From Bog-950 sp044225825 (lineage in GTDB: Bacteria; Bacteroidota; Bacteroidia; Chitinophagales; LD1), in contig JBGAIB010000001.1 of the NCBI GenBank assembly GCA_044225825.1, positions 186,001 to 250,000 on the forward strand: 64,000 bases of DNA, in the 5' to 3' direction. The position numbers and the translations under genes are program-made. The notes under the pieces were generated by a model. The model saw only the letters and a program-made list of their open reading frames with translations. It had not been told where the DNA came from and did no database searches. Position 1 is the first letter of the stretch. The number at the start of each line of letters is the position of its first letter. This document shows, piece after piece, positions 23,955 through 31,158 of the stretch.

Positions 23955-24452
23955 ATGAGTTTTATAAGCAAGATAGGAGTGTTTGCAGGCCTGGGTATGT
24001 TGATAGCCGTAAGCAGTTGTAAAAAAGAAGGCTGTAAGGACCCTAATGCCGACAACTACGATTCGAAAGCTACTGAAAGCACTGCCTGTTATTACAGATA
24101 TGCCAATAATGTAGTGATACATTCCTTCCCTACACAAAAACCTGATAATACCGATTGGGATGGTGGTAGCGGTCCGGACATTCGTGTGGAGTTTTCCCGT
24201 CAGGCAACAACCGGTTATGATTACAGTTCCTCTACAAAGGATGATGTAACAGGGCCCGGCAGTTTCGATATACCAAGCGGTATACAGTTTACCCGCGAAA
24301 CCTGGAAATATGTTGTAATTGACGACGACGGAATAGGCGACGATGATATAATGGCCACAGGCACCTTTAACCCGCTTACTTCGGGTAGTAATGGCAAAAT
24401 ATCCATTACCAATGGTTCGCTGAGTATGGACATTGAATACATTACTTACTAG
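23955..24452 (+). CDS. Lipoprotein with C2-like aspartate-rich domain
   Basis: 165 residues from the ATG at 23955; an upstream ATG at 23922 would add an odd 11-residue leader. Lipobox V-S-S-C (Cys22), then a short C-x-D-P-x-A-x-N-Y repeat of the kind seen in cell-surface Cys motifs. The rest looks like a single C2-type sandwich: I-R-V-E-F-S strand, then V-V-I-D-D-D-G-I-G-D-D-D-I-M, which matches the Asp-rich calcium loop of C2 domains. Probably a calcium-binding outer-membrane lipoprotein; calcium binding is inferred. A terminator follows. Confidence 0.7.
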   Translation: MSFISKIGVFAGLGMLIAVSSCKKEGCKDPNADNYDSKATESTACYYRYANNVVIHSFPTQKPDNTDWDGGSGPDIRVEFSRQATTGYDYSSSTKDDVTGPGSFDIPSGIQFTRETWKYVVIDDDGIGDDDIMATGTFNPLTSGSNGKISITNGSLSMDIEYITY

Positions 24453-24476
24453 GATGGAGGAGCCCGGTAAGTATAT

Positions 24477-24510
24477 AAAGCCCTGCTGTAATGGCGGGGC
24501 TTTTGCTTTT
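24477..24510 (+). terminator. Terminator of the C2-like lipoprotein gene
   Basis: AAAGCCC / GGGCTTT arms with a 13-base loop followed by TTTTGCTTTT, 25 bases after the stop codon. Confidence 0.7.
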
Positions 24511-24535
24511 TATATGTATAGGAAGGTACATCTAA

Positions 24536-24564
24536 AAATAAAACAGGACGCCTTTTGCGTCCTG
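24536..24564 (-). terminator. Terminator of the helicase gene
   Basis: CAGGACGC / GCGTCCTG arms (24544-24551 and 24557-24564) with a five-base loop; on the minus strand the hairpin is followed by GTTTTATTTTTA. It lies 65 bases beyond the helicase stop, with a second weaker hairpin (CAACC / GGTTG) between. Confidence 0.7.
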
Positions 24565-24629
24565 CTGAAATCAACCTTTCGGTTGGTGTTCAATATAATA
24601 ACGTGGTAACAGCTTAAACAGTATGTAGC

Positions 24630-25880
24630 TTAATGAGGTTTGCGGGGGCCTTTATGTGGGCCACCTGGTCGCTTGCCTTTAAAACCGCCGCCGCCTTTAC
24701 GTCCCCCACCGCCGCCAGTGCTCATGCGCTTGGTGGGATTGTATTCGGGTGTAGGGCCCATCTCTTCAGGCAAAGGAAGTTTCTTTACTTCGGCCTCAAT
24801 CAAATCTTCAATACGCTTAAACTTGTATTGATCTTCGGGTGTAATAAAAGTAAGTGCTACACCTGTTGTTTCAGCACGCGCAGTACGCCCAACACGGTGC
24901 ACATAATCTTCTGCATCATTCGGCACATCGTAGTTTATTACAATGCCAATGCTGTCTACATCAATACCACGACTTAGGATATCGGTTGCCACCAATATTT
25001 GTAAGCTTTTATTCTTGAACTGACGGAGCACGTCATTGCGCTCATCCTGCTCCAGATCGCTATGGATGGCTGCAACATTAAAATGCTTGCGTTTTAATTC
25101 GCGCTCCAACGCCTTCACATTATCCTTTCTGGAACAGAAAATAAGAATGCTGCTGGCCTTACGATCGGTTAAGAGCTTTTGTACCAGCGGTGACTTTTGA
25201 TTCTCGTATAATACATAGGCGGCCTGCATAACACCCGCAGCCGGCTTACTGATGGATATATTGATTTGCTCCGGTTCTTTTAAAATGCGCTTTGCCAGGT
25301 CGCGGATCTTAGGCGGCATAGTCGCTGAGAAGAAAAGTGTTTGCCTGTCCTTTGGTAAAAAGCTGATGATTTTATTGATATCATCGCTAAAACCCATATC
25401 CAGCATACGGTCAGCTTCGTCCAGTATCAGGTGTTTGATGTGATTGAAGTTAACGTAGCCCATGTTGAGGTGGGCAATTAAACGGCCGGGGGTAGCAATA
25501 ATGATATTAGCACCATGCGACAGCGCCTTTTTTTCCTGCGCAAAGGAGATACCGTCGCTACCGCCGTAAATAGCAATAGCACTAACCGGGGCAAAGTACG
25601 CAAAGCCCTGAACGGCCTCATCAATTTGTATCGCCAGCTCGCGCGTAGGCACAATTACCAGCGTATCGGTTTGCTCGGTTTTGGTTTGAATAATCTTATT
25701 GATAACCGGCAGAATGAAAGCTGCAGTTTTACCGGTACCGGTTTGGGCGCAGGCAATTAAATCCTTGCCGGCCAGTATAAGCGGTATGGCCTGCTGCTGA
25801 ATAGGGGTGGGTTTCTCGAAACCCATGCTGCTTAACCCTTCCTGTAATTCAGGCTCAAAATTTAGTTCTTTAAAAGTCAC
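24630..25880 (-). CDS. rhlE: DEAD-box RNA helicase, RhlE type
   Basis: 416 residues from a GTG at 25880, which gives the usual M-T-F-K-E-L-N-F start. A TTG at 25904 is in frame but would overlap the upstream gene by eight bases and add eight residues not seen in the family. Motifs in order: Q motif (G-F-E-K-P-T-P-I-Q), I (A-Q-T-G-T-G-K-T), II (D-E-A-D), III (S-A-T), and VI (H-R-V-G-R-T-A-R). The tail is Gly/Lys/Arg-rich (G-G-G-G-R-K-G-G-G-G), typical of RhlE RNA-binding tails. Role in ribosome assembly or RNA turnover. It lies 16 bases after the regulator stop and may be co-transcribed with it. Confidence 0.9.
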   Translation of the reverse strand: MTFKELNFEPELQEGLSSMGFEKPTPIQQQAIPLILAGKDLIACAQTGTGKTAAFILPVINKIIQTKTEQTDTLVIVPTRELAIQIDEAVQGFAYFAPVSAIAIYGGSDGISFAQEKKALSHGANIIIATPGRLIAHLNMGYVNFNHIKHLILDEADRMLDMGFSDDINKIISFLPKDRQTLFFSATMPPKIRDLAKRILKEPEQINISISKPAAGVMQAAYVLYENQKSPLVQKLLTDRKASSILIFCSRKDNVKALERELKRKHFNVAAIHSDLEQDERNDVLRQFKNKSLQILVATDILSRGIDVDSIGIVINYDVPNDAEDYVHRVGRTARAETTGVALTFITPEDQYKFKRIEDLIEAEVKKLPLPEEMGPTPEYNPTKRMSTGGGGGRKGGGGFKGKRPGGPHKGPRKPH

Positions 25881-25896
25881 GTTGTAAAGGTATGTG

Positions 25897-27399
25897 CTAG
25901 GCAACAGTGCCGGCGGGTGTTTGTAAATCTTTTGTCAAACGTTCGTATTCCGTTTGTCTTGTTTCCTCTTCACGTATCTTGCGCAAAGCCAGTGGAGTTT
26001 CAAAATTCAGTTCGTTCACAGGGCCCAGCTTCTCAAATTTCAGCGAAGCATCTGATAAAAAGGCTACTTTCTTTTTAACGGCATCGGTTAATACAAAACC
26101 GATGGTTACCGAATTGGCATTATTATTCAGTTCGGGCATAGGGCGCAGGATAGAGATAGTCAGATACTCATCGCCATCCTCATTTTTGCTGATAACCCCT
26201 TCGCAAACGGTTTTCTTATCGCCTGTTTCATGCCATTTGTGGTCAAGGTATTTCACCAGGCTACGCGTAATCCAACGGCGATAGTTCTGCTCGCTTAAGA
26301 TATACTGAAGGTCCACCTGATTACGGGAAAGGTGCAACTCCTTCGATATCTCTTTCATGTGTTTCGAAGGTTCGCGGCTGCTGTAGCGTATAAAGTATAG
26401 TTCGTTAAAGCCAAAGTATTTAGGCAATAGGTTCGAAATACGCTGAAACAACATTTCAGGAGAGGTATTGTATTTCTCCAGCAAGCTTACCACAAACTCG
26501 CCATCCCACTTGGTTTTGGACAAGAAGGTTTCGATATCGGCAATCAGCGAATCTTTAAAGATATGCAATGCCTGGGCAAAGTAGTTTGCCTTAAAGTTGT
26601 TCATTACATGGTCAAAACTCTCCACCTTTAACCAACTGGTAGTTAGCGGACGCTTGGTAATTTTAAGGTAGGCAAAGCCCAGTTCGCGGCCAAATAAAAA
26701 TATCTTCTGCTGCTCGGTAAGCTTTACGTTATATAAGATGGTAGGCTGCTCGCCCGGCACAAATACTGAACGGAAGTGACGCAGTTTGGGATATTCTATA
26801 AAATCGGTGGCTTCCACTTTATAGTTGAAGCGGCTTTTCAGCAGTTCTTCATAATCCTTAGCGGTCAACAATTCTGTATTGCTCAGATTGTTCTCCTTAC
26901 GAAAGTTCTCTACGGCCAGTTCCAGGTCCTCGAAGTAGTTATCATTCATTTCCTGGTAACTGCGCAGGCAGCTAAAGTAAAAGTGCTCTTCCTGCAGGTT
27001 ATAGTTACGGGCAATTTCGAATACGGAATTAATAAGTGCAGATAACTGTGTGGGCGCGCTGGCCATCATGCTCATCAGCAGCCCTTTGTCGATACCGAAG
27101 GTTTCGAATAAAAAGTCGTTGATGATACGCAGGTTTAGCACCTGAACAACCGGGGTAAGATTCTTGTTTATTTTAAGCGATACCAACTGGTCGTAGGTAG
27201 TTTCCAGAGCCTTAGCAAGTTCATTTATCTTATCCGGTTTGGGGTATTTCTTGCCGTTTTCGATCTCGTTCAGATACGATACAGATACACCGGACTTGTT
27301 CGAAAGCTCTTGTAAAGAAAGGCCTTTGTCGGTTCTTAATTTCTTCAGCTTTAATCCGAAAATGATGCGGATGTTTTCTTCTGTAGTGGTTTCAACCAT
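25897..27399 (-). CDS. RamB/ScfR-like XRE family transcriptional regulator
   Basis: 500 residues from the ATG at 27399. Residues ~13-67 are an XRE HTH (L-K-K-L-R-T-D-K-G-L-S-L-Q-E-L, S-V-S-Y-L-N-E-I-E-N-G). A long C-terminal part follows; at residues 238-242 the ImmA/IrrE HExxH site reads R-E-L-G-F, so both zinc His are gone. An HTH with a non-catalytic ImmA/IrrE-like domain and a ~400-residue sensor is the layout of ScfR proteins such as RamB and PrpR, which sense short-chain acyl-CoA and control acetate or propionate use. RamB of Corynebacterium controls the glyoxylate bypass genes; here the gene is divergent from aceB and aceA. Regulation of these genes is inferred. Confidence 0.75.
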   Translation of the reverse strand: MVETTTEENIRIIFGLKLKKLRTDKGLSLQELSNKSGVSVSYLNEIENGKKYPKPDKINELAKALETTYDQLVSLKINKNLTPVVQVLNLRIINDFLFETFGIDKGLLMSMMASAPTQLSALINSVFEIARNYNLQEEHFYFSCLRSYQEMNDNYFEDLELAVENFRKENNLSNTELLTAKDYEELLKSRFNYKVEATDFIEYPKLRHFRSVFVPGEQPTILYNVKLTEQQKIFLFGRELGFAYLKITKRPLTTSWLKVESFDHVMNNFKANYFAQALHIFKDSLIADIETFLSKTKWDGEFVVSLLEKYNTSPEMLFQRISNLLPKYFGFNELYFIRYSSREPSKHMKEISKELHLSRNQVDLQYILSEQNYRRWITRSLVKYLDHKWHETGDKKTVCEGVISKNEDGDEYLTISILRPMPELNNNANSVTIGFVLTDAVKKKVAFLSDASLKFEKLGPVNELNFETPLALRKIREEETRQTEYERLTKDLQTPAGTVA

Positions 27400-27426
27400 A
27401 TGTGTGCTCCTGATTTTTAGCCGGTA

Positions 27427-27591
27427 GCGAATTCGAGGCGTTTTGCGAATACAGCCCAAAAAAAGTTGTATCCGCAGCCAGCGAAATAACGACGGCCAGC
27501 GAACAAAGATATAAAAAACGAATTTTCGCCAAAGAGAAAATTTCGCTTGGTTTTCTCAAATGTTGTTTTCATCTTTGCAGCGAAAATTCGC
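27427..27591. promoter_or_regulatory. Array of GCGAA/TTCGC half-sites between the regulator and aceB
   Basis: Within 165 bases there are eight copies of GCGAA or its complement: GCGAA at 27427, 27445, 27481, 27499 and 27580, TTCGC at 27525, 27542 and 27587. The first four lie on an 18-base grid (27427, 27445, 27481, 27499). The last two form GCGAAAATTCGC directly before the aceB start. The distal CGAATTTTCGC (27519-27529) is the reverse complement of CGAAAATTCG around 27581. This looks like an operator region for the adjacent regulator; binding is inferred. Confidence 0.6.
27547..27577 (+). promoter_or_regulatory. Possible aceB promoter
   Basis: CATCTTTG (27570-27577) differs from the TAnnTTTG consensus in one base, with TTG at 27547-27549 about 20 bases upstream. 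Both elements are embedded in the GCGAA/TTCGC array, so a bound regulator would overlap polymerase contacts. Confidence 0.35.
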
Positions 27592-27594
27592 AAA

Positions 27595-29193
27595 ATGGCA
27601 ACAGCTCATACCATAGAAGGACTGGAACTACCCGGAAATTTAAGCCCGGAATACCTGGAAATACTAACCCCTGAAGCCCTGGCGCTGGTTGTAAAATTGC
27701 AGCGGAAGTTTAATGCCCGCCGCCTGGAATTATTGGCCAATCGCGTTGAACGTCAAAAACTTATAGACGCCGGCCAACTGCCTGATTTTTTACCCGAAAC
27801 CAAAGCCATCCGCGAAGGCGATTGGGTAGCAGCCCCTATACCGGCTGATATTCAGGACCGCCGCGTTGAGATCACCGGCCCAGTTGACCGTAAAATGATC
27901 ATTAACGCCCTTAATAGCGGCGCTAAAGTATTTATGGCCGACTTTGAAGACTCCAACTCTCCTACCTGGAGTAATAATATAGAAGGCCAACTGAACCTGC
28001 GTGATGCGAACCGCAAAACCATCAGCTATGTAAACCCCGATAACGGCAAAAGCTACAAACTAAATGATCAGACAGCCGTTTTGTTTGTTCGCCCGCGTGG
28101 TTGGCATTTGCCTGAAAAGCACGTGAAAGTTGACGGCGAAGTAATGAGCGGTTCATTCTTCGATTTTGGCTTATACTTCTACCACAATGTAAAACAATTA
28201 CTGGCAAACGGCACCGGCCCTTATTTCTACCTGCCTAAAATGGAAAGCCATTTAGAGGCCCGCCTGTGGAACGATGTGTTTGTGTTTGCGCAACAGGAAC
28301 TGGGCATACCACAAGGAACTATTAAGGCTACGGTACTAATTGAAACCATTACTGCTACTTTTGAATTGCACGAGATTATATACGAGCTGCGCGAACACAT
28401 GTGCGGCTTAAACTGCGGCCGCTGGGATTACATCTTCTCTTACATCAAAAAATTCCGCAACCTGAAAGGCTTTGTATTACCGGAACGCGGACAGGTGACC
28501 ATGGCGGTTCCCTTTATGGCCGCTTACAGCAAGCTGGTAATTCAAACCTGCCACAAGCGCCGGGTGCATGCCATGGGCGGTATGAGTGCCTTTATTCCTA
28601 TTAAAGGCGATGAAGCTGCCAACAATGCCGCTATCGAAAAAGTGCGCCAGGATAAACTGCGTGAAGTAAAGAACGGTCACGACGGCACCTGGGTAGCTCA
28701 CCCGGGACTGGTTGGTGTAGCCATGGATGTATTCAACGAATACATGCCAACGGCTAACAACTATGCCGTAACCCGCGAAGGTGAAGTATTTACCCAAAGC
28801 GAATTGCTGGCAGTGCCGGATGGCACCGTTACCGAAGCAGGTTTACGCAACAACATCAATGTTGGTATACTTTACATCGAAAGCTGGTTACGCGGCGTAG
28901 GCGCGGCAGCCCTGCATAATCTGATGGAAGATGCTGCTACTGCGGAAATAAGCCGTACCCAGGTTTGGCAATGGATTAAGAACGGCAGCAAGCTGAGCGA
29001 TGGCCGTACCATTACTTACGAATTATTCAAAGAACTACTGCCAAGTGAACTGGAAACCATTAAAGCTTATGTAGGCGAAGCTGCATTTAATAAACCAACC
29101 ATGAAACGTGCCATTGACATGTTTGATGCGCTGGTGCAGCAAGGCGATTACAAAGAGTTTTTGACATTGCCGGCTTACAACGAGATCGATTAA
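27595..29193 (+). CDS. aceB: Malate synthase A
   Basis: 532 residues from the ATG at 27595; an in-frame TTG at 27547 would run through the operator region and is unlikely. The family signature E-H-x-C-G-L-N-C-G-R-W-D-Y-I-F is present near residue 266, with M-E-S-H-L-E-A-R-L-W-N-D-V-F before it, and the length matches malate synthase A. It condenses glyoxylate and acetyl-CoA to malate, the second step of the glyoxylate bypass. Followed by aceA after 96 bases; divergent from a RamB-like regulator. Confidence 0.95.
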   Translation: MATAHTIEGLELPGNLSPEYLEILTPEALALVVKLQRKFNARRLELLANRVERQKLIDAGQLPDFLPETKAIREGDWVAAPIPADIQDRRVEITGPVDRKMIINALNSGAKVFMADFEDSNSPTWSNNIEGQLNLRDANRKTISYVNPDNGKSYKLNDQTAVLFVRPRGWHLPEKHVKVDGEVMSGSFFDFGLYFYHNVKQLLANGTGPYFYLPKMESHLEARLWNDVFVFAQQELGIPQGTIKATVLIETITATFELHEIIYELREHMCGLNCGRWDYIFSYIKKFRNLKGFVLPERGQVTMAVPFMAAYSKLVIQTCHKRRVHAMGGMSAFIPIKGDEAANNAAIEKVRQDKLREVKNGHDGTWVAHPGLVGVAMDVFNEYMPTANNYAVTREGEVFTQSELLAVPDGTVTEAGLRNNINVGILYIESWLRGVGAAALHNLMEDAATAEISRTQVWQWIKNGSKLSDGRTITYELFKELLPSELETIKAYVGEAAFNKPTMKRAIDMFDALVQQGDYKEFLTLPAYNEID

Positions 29194-29203
29194 GCGAATA
29201 GAT

Positions 29204-29238
29204 GTCAGAAATCAGACAGCAGAGATCAGACAATAGAA
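29204..29238 (+). repeat. Heptamer tandem repeat between aceB and aceA
   Basis: Five tandem 7-base units: GTCAGAA, ATCAGAC, AGCAGAG, ATCAGAC, AATAGAA. The same heptamer family recurs after aceA at 30680-30700 and 30757-30784, so aceA is bracketed by related arrays. Confidence 0.7.
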
Positions 29239-29289
29239 AACCATTAAACAAAGAACACTTTTTATAAAACAATCAACCTTTATATCGTC

Positions 29290-30567
29290 ATGACAAAACA
29301 AGAAAGAGCAGCGCGCTTGCGCCAAGACTGGGAAACCAACCCACGTTGGAAAAATGTGCACCGTCCTTACTCTGCCGAGGAGGTAATTAACATCGCCGGC
29401 TCGGTGCAAATCGAGTATTCTCTGGCCCGTAACGGTGCTACTAAACTGTGGAACCGTTTGCAAACCGATAGCTGGGTAGCAGGTTTAGGAGCCTTAACAG
29501 GTAACCAGGCTATTCAGGAAGTAGCTGCCGGTATGAAGGCGATCTACCTTTCGGGCTGGCAGGTAGCTGCTGATGCTAACCTGGGCAGCGAAATGTATCC
29601 TGACCAATCGTTGTATCCGGCTAACTCGGTTCCTGCGGTTGTAAAGCGTATCAACAATGCTTTAATGCGTCGCGACCAGATTGAATACATGGATGGCGAA
29701 CCAACTACCGACTGGATGGTGCCTATTGTTGCCGATGCCGAAGCAGGTTTTGGCGGCAACCTGAACGCCTTTGAATTAATGAAAGGCATGATTGAAGCCG
29801 GCGCTGCCGGTGTGCACTGGGAAGACCAATTAGCTTCGGCTAAAAAGTGCGGTCACCTGGGTGGTAAAGTATTAGTACCAACACAGGAAGCCATCAACAA
29901 ATTAGTAGCTGCCCGTTTAGCTGCCGACGTTTGCAACGTACCTACCCTGGTAATTGCCCGTACCGACGCGGAAGCAGCCAACTTGATTACTACCGACGTT
30001 GACCCACGCGACAGCAAGTTTTTAACCGGCAAGCGTGCTCCTGAAGGTTATTTTTATGTTAAGAACGGTTTGGAACAAGGTATCGACCGTGGTATCAGCT
30101 ACGCTCCATATGCCGATTTGATCTGGATGGAAACCGGTAACCCTGATTTAGGTCTGGCCCGCGAATTCGCCCAGGGTATCCATGCTAAGTACCCAGGCAA
30201 AATGCTGGCTTACAACTGCTCGCCTTCGTTTAACTGGAGCAAGTTTATGGATGAGAAACAAATGCTTACCTTCCGCGAGCAAATCGCAGAAATGGGCTAT
30301 AAATTCCAGTTCATAACGCTGGCAGGTTTCCACGCCTTAAATACAGCAATGTTCGAATTATCGAAAGCTTATGTTGAAAGAGGCATGGCCGGATTCAGTG
30401 AACTGCAACAACGCGAGTTTGCCCTGGAAAAACATGGCTTTAAAGCAATTAAACACCAGGCATTTGTTGGCACCGGATACTTTGACGCTGTTCAGAACGT
30501 TGTACAACAAGGACAAAGCTCTACTACTGCACTGGCCGGTTCAACCGAAGCCGAACAGTTCCACTAG
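29290..30567 (+). CDS. aceA: Isocitrate lyase
   Basis: 425 residues. The catalytic motif K-K-C-G-H-L-G-G-K is at about residue 182-190, and the D-A-E-A-G-F-G-G and Y-N-C-S-P-S-F-N-W motifs that bind isocitrate and metal are present. It splits isocitrate to glyoxylate and succinate, the first step of the glyoxylate bypass, and its neighbour aceB uses the glyoxylate. The length is that of the short (bacterial) form. Probably co-transcribed with aceB across a 96-base spacer holding a heptamer array; a strong terminator follows. Confidence 0.95.
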   Translation: MTKQERAARLRQDWETNPRWKNVHRPYSAEEVINIAGSVQIEYSLARNGATKLWNRLQTDSWVAGLGALTGNQAIQEVAAGMKAIYLSGWQVAADANLGSEMYPDQSLYPANSVPAVVKRINNALMRRDQIEYMDGEPTTDWMVPIVADAEAGFGGNLNAFELMKGMIEAGAAGVHWEDQLASAKKCGHLGGKVLVPTQEAINKLVAARLAADVCNVPTLVIARTDAEAANLITTDVDPRDSKFLTGKRAPEGYFYVKNGLEQGIDRGISYAPYADLIWMETGNPDLGLAREFAQGIHAKYPGKMLAYNCSPSFNWSKFMDEKQMLTFREQIAEMGYKFQFITLAGFHALNTAMFELSKAYVERGMAGFSELQQREFALEKHGFKAIKHQAFVGTGYFDAVQNVVQQGQSSTTALAGSTEAEQFH

Positions 30568-30630
30568 TAGATATACAATAAAGGGAGACCTTAAACGTCT
30601 TTCATTTGTGGATTTTGGTTAGCAACAATG

Positions 30631-30667
30631 AAAGCCCCCCGGAGCAATCCGGGGGGTATTTTTTTTG
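30631..30667 (+). terminator. Strong terminator after aceA
   Basis: CCCCCCGGA / TCCGGGGGG arms (30635-30643 and 30648-30656) with a GCAA loop, followed by TATTTTTTTT. Confidence 0.9.
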
Positions 30668-30679
30668 CTCTAAGGAGAC

Positions 30680-30700
30680 TTTAGAGATCAGAGGGCAGAC
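30680..30700 (+). repeat. Heptamer repeat, second array
   Basis: TTTAGAG, ATCAGAG, GGCAGAC, of the same family as the array upstream of aceA. It begins the first copy of a longer direct repeat. Confidence 0.55.
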
Positions 30701-30828
30701 AGTGGAGTGTTTGCAGCCTTAACTTTACACTCCTTTACAGTTTTAAGCAAGGAGAGGTCAGAAATCAGAGATCAGAGAACAGACAGTAGGGTGTTTGCAG
30801 CCTTAACTTTACAGTTCTTTACACTTAA
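30685..30828 (+). repeat. Two-copy ~60-base direct repeat, 84-base offset
   Basis: Copy 1 starts at 30685 and copy 2 at 30769. Both run AGATCAGAG, a variable part, then an identical core GTGTTTGCAGCCTTAACTTT (30707 and 30791), then a diverging CTTTACA-rich end. A tandem duplication that has since diverged is the simplest explanation. Confidence 0.75.
30757..30784 (+). repeat. Heptamer repeat, third array
   Basis: GTCAGAA, ATCAGAG, ATCAGAG, AACAGAC. Its first two units nearly match the first two of the array upstream of aceA. Confidence 0.6.
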
Positions 30829-30914
30829 TTCCACAAGTAGAACCTGTGGCAAAGTGTGCCTGCCCTTTCCAGATAGGCGTAATGGCTACTTATGTGGACG
30901 AAATTTTAACATAA

Positions 30915-30973
30915 ATGATAGGAATTGATAGGGAATGATAGGGTTTTAGGGGACACCTGTCCAATCCTATCAT
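30915..30973. repeat. 10-base tandem repeat and inverted partner (extended stem-loop)
   Basis: GATAGG recurs every 10 bases (30917, 30927, 30937). ATGATAGGGTT (30935-30945) pairs with AATCCTATCAT (30963-30973) to give an 11-base stem with one G-T pair, and a GGAC-ACCT-GTCC hairpin lies inside. The helical-turn spacing suggests a protein site, the stem a structured RNA; either is inference. Confidence 0.55.
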
Positions 30974-30993
30974 GCCGTATGAGGGCGAAGGTG

Positions 30994-31007
30994 GGTTCTT
31001 AAGAACC
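30994..31007. repeat. 14-base perfect palindrome
   Basis: GGTTCTTAAGAACC. AAGAACCGG occurs again at 31064. No flanking T-run, so it is not a terminator. Confidence 0.6.
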
Positions 31008-31158
31008 GGGCATACTTCTCCCCTGTCCGCTTTTTGCGGTTAGTGTTTTACAGGTATGTCAAAGAACCGGATTATAGGTTTAAGTCATAAAGATAGTGAA
31101 TAAAATCTTTTGTTTCTTATTTTATTTCTTAAAATAAAAACAACCGAGCCAGCTAGTG

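Larger units (their letters stand above)
30568..31158. other. 590-bp non-coding region between convergent genes
   Basis: No gene with a recognisable family is found here. It lies between the 3' ends of aceA (plus) and the esterase gene (minus), so no promoter for either neighbour is needed. It contains a strong terminator, heptamer arrays, a ~60-base direct repeat with 84-base offset, a 10-base tandem repeat with an inverted partner, a 14-base perfect palindrome (30994-31007) and a CCGC-T5-GCGG hairpin (31028-31040). One short open frame (30707-30928) is formed by the direct repeats and shows no family features. Confidence 0.6.

Noticed and set aside
30707..30928. 73-residue open frame in the non-coding region
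   Set aside because: Its sequence comes from the duplicated block (84 bases is 28 codons), starts at GTG, and shows no signal, fold or conserved motif.
30994..31007. GGTTCTTAAGAACC as a transcription terminator
   Set aside because: Palindrome with no loop and no T-run on either strand, so not a rho-independent terminator.
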